Assembly: GCA_900553155.1 (NCBI GenBank)
Contig: USCM01000001.1
Coordinates: forward strand, 1 to 44,237
Origin: an uncultured Prevotella sp.
Lineage (GTDB): Bacteria > Bacteroidota > Bacteroidia > Bacteroidales > Bacteroidaceae
DNA length: 44,237 nucleotides
Direction: 5' to 3'
The notes below the pieces were generated by a model. That model worked only from the letters and a program-made list of their open reading frames with translations, searched no databases and was not told the origin of the DNA. Of this stretch, positions 41,979-44,237 are shown in pieces (positions within the stretch are counted from its first letter, which is position 1; the number at the start of each line of letters is the position of its first letter). Position numbers and translations under genes: made by a program.

Positions 41979-43409
41979 TTACGACACCGCCTTGGTGGGC
42001 TTCTTGGCGAATCCCTGACGCGTCATCTCGCCCCATACGATGCGCTGCTTTGTGATAAACTTCATATAGCCTCTCAAAGAGAAGAACACGATAAGGGGAT
42101 GATACACAAATGGCTCAAGCAGTGCCGCAACTATCAGTCGCAGATAGGCAAAGCCCTTCATCTTGGTCTGCGTATAGTCGTAGTAGATAACGACGAGCGA
42201 CAGCTGCACGCAGAACACGTACATCACGGCGAAGATAATGGCTGCCGTACCCCAGTTTACGCCGCCCGTAAAGGCGAGGTATATGGTCGTTAGCAAACCC
42301 ACAAACTCTATCACCGGTGCCAACAGCTCGAAGATGAACTGGTGCGGCATGGTGATGAGTCCAAGTTGCCGGTACTTCTTCTTGAACATCATTCGGTAGT
42401 ACTTGCCAAAGGTCTGTATCAAGCCGTGGCCCCAACGGGTGCGCTGTCGGTTAAGAATCTTGAGGTTGCCGGGACCCTCCGTCCAGCAGCATGTGTCGGG
42501 TATCTGCACCACACGATACTTGCGGTTGAAGTCGCAGCAATAGCCTATCATACGTATCAGCATGTCCTCGTCCTCGGCGAGCGAGTCGCTGGAGTAGCCT
42601 CCGGCTGCTATAGCCACCTCGGTGTCGAACATACCGTAGCCACCCGACACGTTAGGCATGGCGTTTATGGCGCTCCACCCCATCTTGCCCACCATGAAGG
42701 AGCGCAGATACTCCAACGTCTGGAACAGCGGTATTGGGCTCCACGGTATGCGATACTCTATCAGCTCGCCGTCTTCCACCCTTGAGCCATTGGACATGTT
42801 CATCACACCCGACACGGCTATAACGTCGTTCATCTCTATCATAGGGCGCACACACTTCATAATGGCGTCCTTGGCAAGAATACAGTCTACGTCGGTGTTG
42901 ATGAAGTAAGGGTAGCGTGCAACGTTCAGTCCGCCGTTCACGGCATCCGCCTTGGTACCGCCGTTCACCTTGTCGACCACTCGCAGACGCTGATACTTGG
43001 GGTTGGTGGAGGTGAAGAGACGCTTGAAAGGCTTGGCGGATATGCGCATACGATAGTTGTATGGTGTCTCCACAAGGTCGAAGTTGTCTATCATCTCCTG
43101 CAAGGTGTTGTCCTTGGAGCCGTCGTTAACGATAACAATCTCAAACTTTGGATAGTCCTGCGACAGCAACGACTTTACGTTGTTCACGATTGTCTTCTCC
43201 TCGTTGTAGGCAGGCGCAACGATAGACACGCCCGGCGTATAGGGCGAGTGGCGGAAAATCTGCTTTACATACGAGTCGGACATCGTGTGGCGGTGCTTGC
43301 GCTGCTCTGTGTAGGCGAGCCATATCAGCATAACGTAGGATGCGATAAGCGCCAGAGAGTAGAAGAACACCACATAGCCGTAGGTGTATAAGATGATATC
43401 TTTTAACAT
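41979..43409 (-). CDS. Family-2 processive glycosyltransferase (PgaC/hyaluronan-synthase-like)
   Basis: This 476-residue inner-membrane enzyme has an N-terminal helix (VVFFYSLALIASYVMLIWL), a cytoplasmic GT2 domain and three or four C-terminal helices. The catalytic landmarks are complete: SIVAPAYNEEKTI, the UDP-binding VIVNDGSKDNT, DVD at 173-175, EDED for the acceptor-site base, and QRTRW at 322-326, the mark of processive synthases of beta-linked polymers such as poly-GlcNAc, chitin, cellulose or hyaluronan. Which sugar is used cannot be decided. No PilZ domain or c-di-GMP protein is seen nearby. Second gene of the cluster, 48 bases after the HEAT-repeat gene. Confidence 0.88.
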   Translation of the reverse strand: MLKDIILYTYGYVVFFYSLALIASYVMLIWLAYTEQRKHRHTMSDSYVKQIFRHSPYTPGVSIVAPAYNEEKTIVNNVKSLLSQDYPKFEIVIVNDGSKDNTLQEMIDNFDLVETPYNYRMRISAKPFKRLFTSTNPKYQRLRVVDKVNGGTKADAVNGGLNVARYPYFINTDVDCILAKDAIMKCVRPMIEMNDVIAVSGVMNMSNGSRVEDGELIEYRIPWSPIPLFQTLEYLRSFMVGKMGWSAINAMPNVSGGYGMFDTEVAIAAGGYSSDSLAEDEDMLIRMIGYCCDFNRKYRVVQIPDTCCWTEGPGNLKILNRQRTRWGHGLIQTFGKYYRMMFKKKYRQLGLITMPHQFIFELLAPVIEFVGLLTTIYLAFTGGVNWGTAAIIFAVMYVFCVQLSLVVIYYDYTQTKMKGFAYLRLIVAALLEPFVYHPLIVFFSLRGYMKFITKQRIVWGEMTRQGFAKKPTKAVS

Positions 43410-43457
43410 TCGGGTTTGTCTTTATTTTGGGGTGAATTGTCCTTATTTGTGGTTGAT

Positions 43458-44237
43458 TTATTCTATCATTGGGTCTACAAGCACCGCCCTCACTTCCTTG
43501 AACAGCAGCAAGTCGTTCTCGTCGGCCGAGCTTTCGAGCAGCTCAAACGTCTCTCGGCTCTCCTCGTTGTACCAGTACATGCACATCAGTATGGCAAACT
43601 TGGTGGTGGCTACGGTCGACTCGCCGTAGGCTCCCACGTAGAAAGGCAGCGCCTTGCCCGACCGTATGCGCAGGATGGTGTACAGCGTAAGCTCCTTTAG
43701 CTCCTCCGTCTGCTGCGAGTAGGCTTGCTCGAGGGCTTGCTCGGCATACGCGAACTTGGCTATGCCCATGCACTGTATGGCGGCGCTGCGGTAGAGTGTA
43801 TTGTCGGCGGTAATGTAGACGCGCATCTTGTTGATATCCTCGTACGTGCCCCAGTAGGCCACCTCGCGTATAAGGCACGACTTAAGTTGTGGGTCGGGAC
43901 AATGGTGTACAATCGGCACGAGCGACGGTATCTCCTTGCCGCCTAACTTTCGGGCTCGCAACATGTGGTGTACCTCGAGGCTGTCCCAGGGTCGATACTC
44001 GTAGTCTACATTCTTGTCGATGAAGAACCGGAAGGGTTCGTACTCGCTCAACCATACGTAGAACATACGCACCTCCTTACGCACCATATGGCTCGTGGAG
44101 CTTAGCAATCGAACCAAGATCGACTCTGCCACGTCTATCATCAAGAACTGCGACAGCTGCAACGACATGATGCGGTCGTGATATGAGCCGAAGGTTAGCT
44201 CGTTTTCCACGAATCCATAGAGTCCGAACACGCGCAC
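43458..44237 (-). CDS. HEAT-repeat-like protein (5' end outside window)
   Basis: At least 260 residues are visible and the frame is open at the window edge. The GTG at the edge is not a trusted start. The sequence is all helical with repeated pairs such as SAAIQCMGIAKFAYAEQAL and KELTLYTILRIRSGKALPF, like HEAT repeats used as protein scaffolds. There is no catalytic motif. Being the gene just before the synthase, it could anchor or regulate the synthase complex. I cannot tell whether a membrane anchor lies in the missing part. Confidence 0.7.
   Translation of the reverse strand: MRVFGLYGFVENELTFGSYHDRIMSLQLSQFLMIDVAESILVRLLSSTSHMVRKEVRMFYVWLSEYEPFRFFIDKNVDYEYRPWDSLEVHHMLRARKLGGKEIPSLVPIVHHCPDPQLKSCLIREVAYWGTYEDINKMRVYITADNTLYRSAAIQCMGIAKFAYAEQALEQAYSQQTEELKELTLYTILRIRSGKALPFYVGAYGESTVATTKFAILMCMYWYNEESRETFELLESSADENDLLLFKEVRAVLVDPMIE

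Overview
The window looks like chromosome from a Bacteroidales bacterium, most likely Prevotella or a close relative. The evidence is the recurrent sigma-ABfr type promoter (TTTG, 19-20 bases, TAnnTTTG), a type IX secretion C-terminal domain, a DUF3467-rpsL pair, Bacteroidota-style lipoproteins (short signal ending in SC), and the arrangement of pyrE, a SRPBCC gene, argH, recX and prmC. Genus and species cannot be fixed from the sequence alone. No prophage, insertion sequence, CRISPR array or rRNA was seen.

Left part (1-9500): the 5' part of rpsL and a DUF3467 gene on the minus strand; a divergent bile-acid/sodium-symporter family transporter; then the ammonia-assimilation pair gltB and gltD. 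A 44-base near-perfect palindrome lies upstream of gltB. A 275-base spacer full of inverted repeats separates gltB from gltD. A good terminator follows gltD, and then about 850 bases hold no gene but several short repeat families.

Middle-left (9495-21270): on the minus strand, a PfkB-family sugar kinase followed by a PAS histidine kinase, and an AAA-ATPase/nuclease-like gene overlapping an RluA-type pseudouridine synthase. The synthase carries a low-complexity repeat inside its reading frame. On the plus strand are pyrE, a SRPBCC gene, argH and a small four-cysteine lipoprotein. Facing them is prmC-recX-comF. tRNA-Gly(GCC) and tRNA-Leu(TAA) share a promoter and a terminator.

Middle (21300-33360): a 2629-residue secreted subtilisin-like protease with a type IX sorting domain, behind a textbook promoter and two 22-base direct repeats. 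Next come a cysteine desulfidase family enzyme, DsbD and tRNA-Arg(CCT). A probable small structured RNA with its own promoter and terminator lies between tRNA-Arg and an AraC-family regulator.

Right part (33357-44237): a membrane-anchored AraC-family regulator, a lone Xre antitoxin-like regulator and an unrecognised lipoprotein. Then comes a tightly packed minus-strand cluster: HEAT-repeat protein (cut by the window edge), processive family-2 glycosyltransferase, TPR plus outer-membrane barrel protein, DUF4838 glycosidase-like lipoprotein (frameshifted) and DUF1573 lipoprotein. The roles parallel those of Pga-type synthase-dependent exopolysaccharide systems. This is the best candidate here for an undescribed system: a Bacteroidota polysaccharide synthesis and export machine with its own periplasmic hydrolase-like protein.
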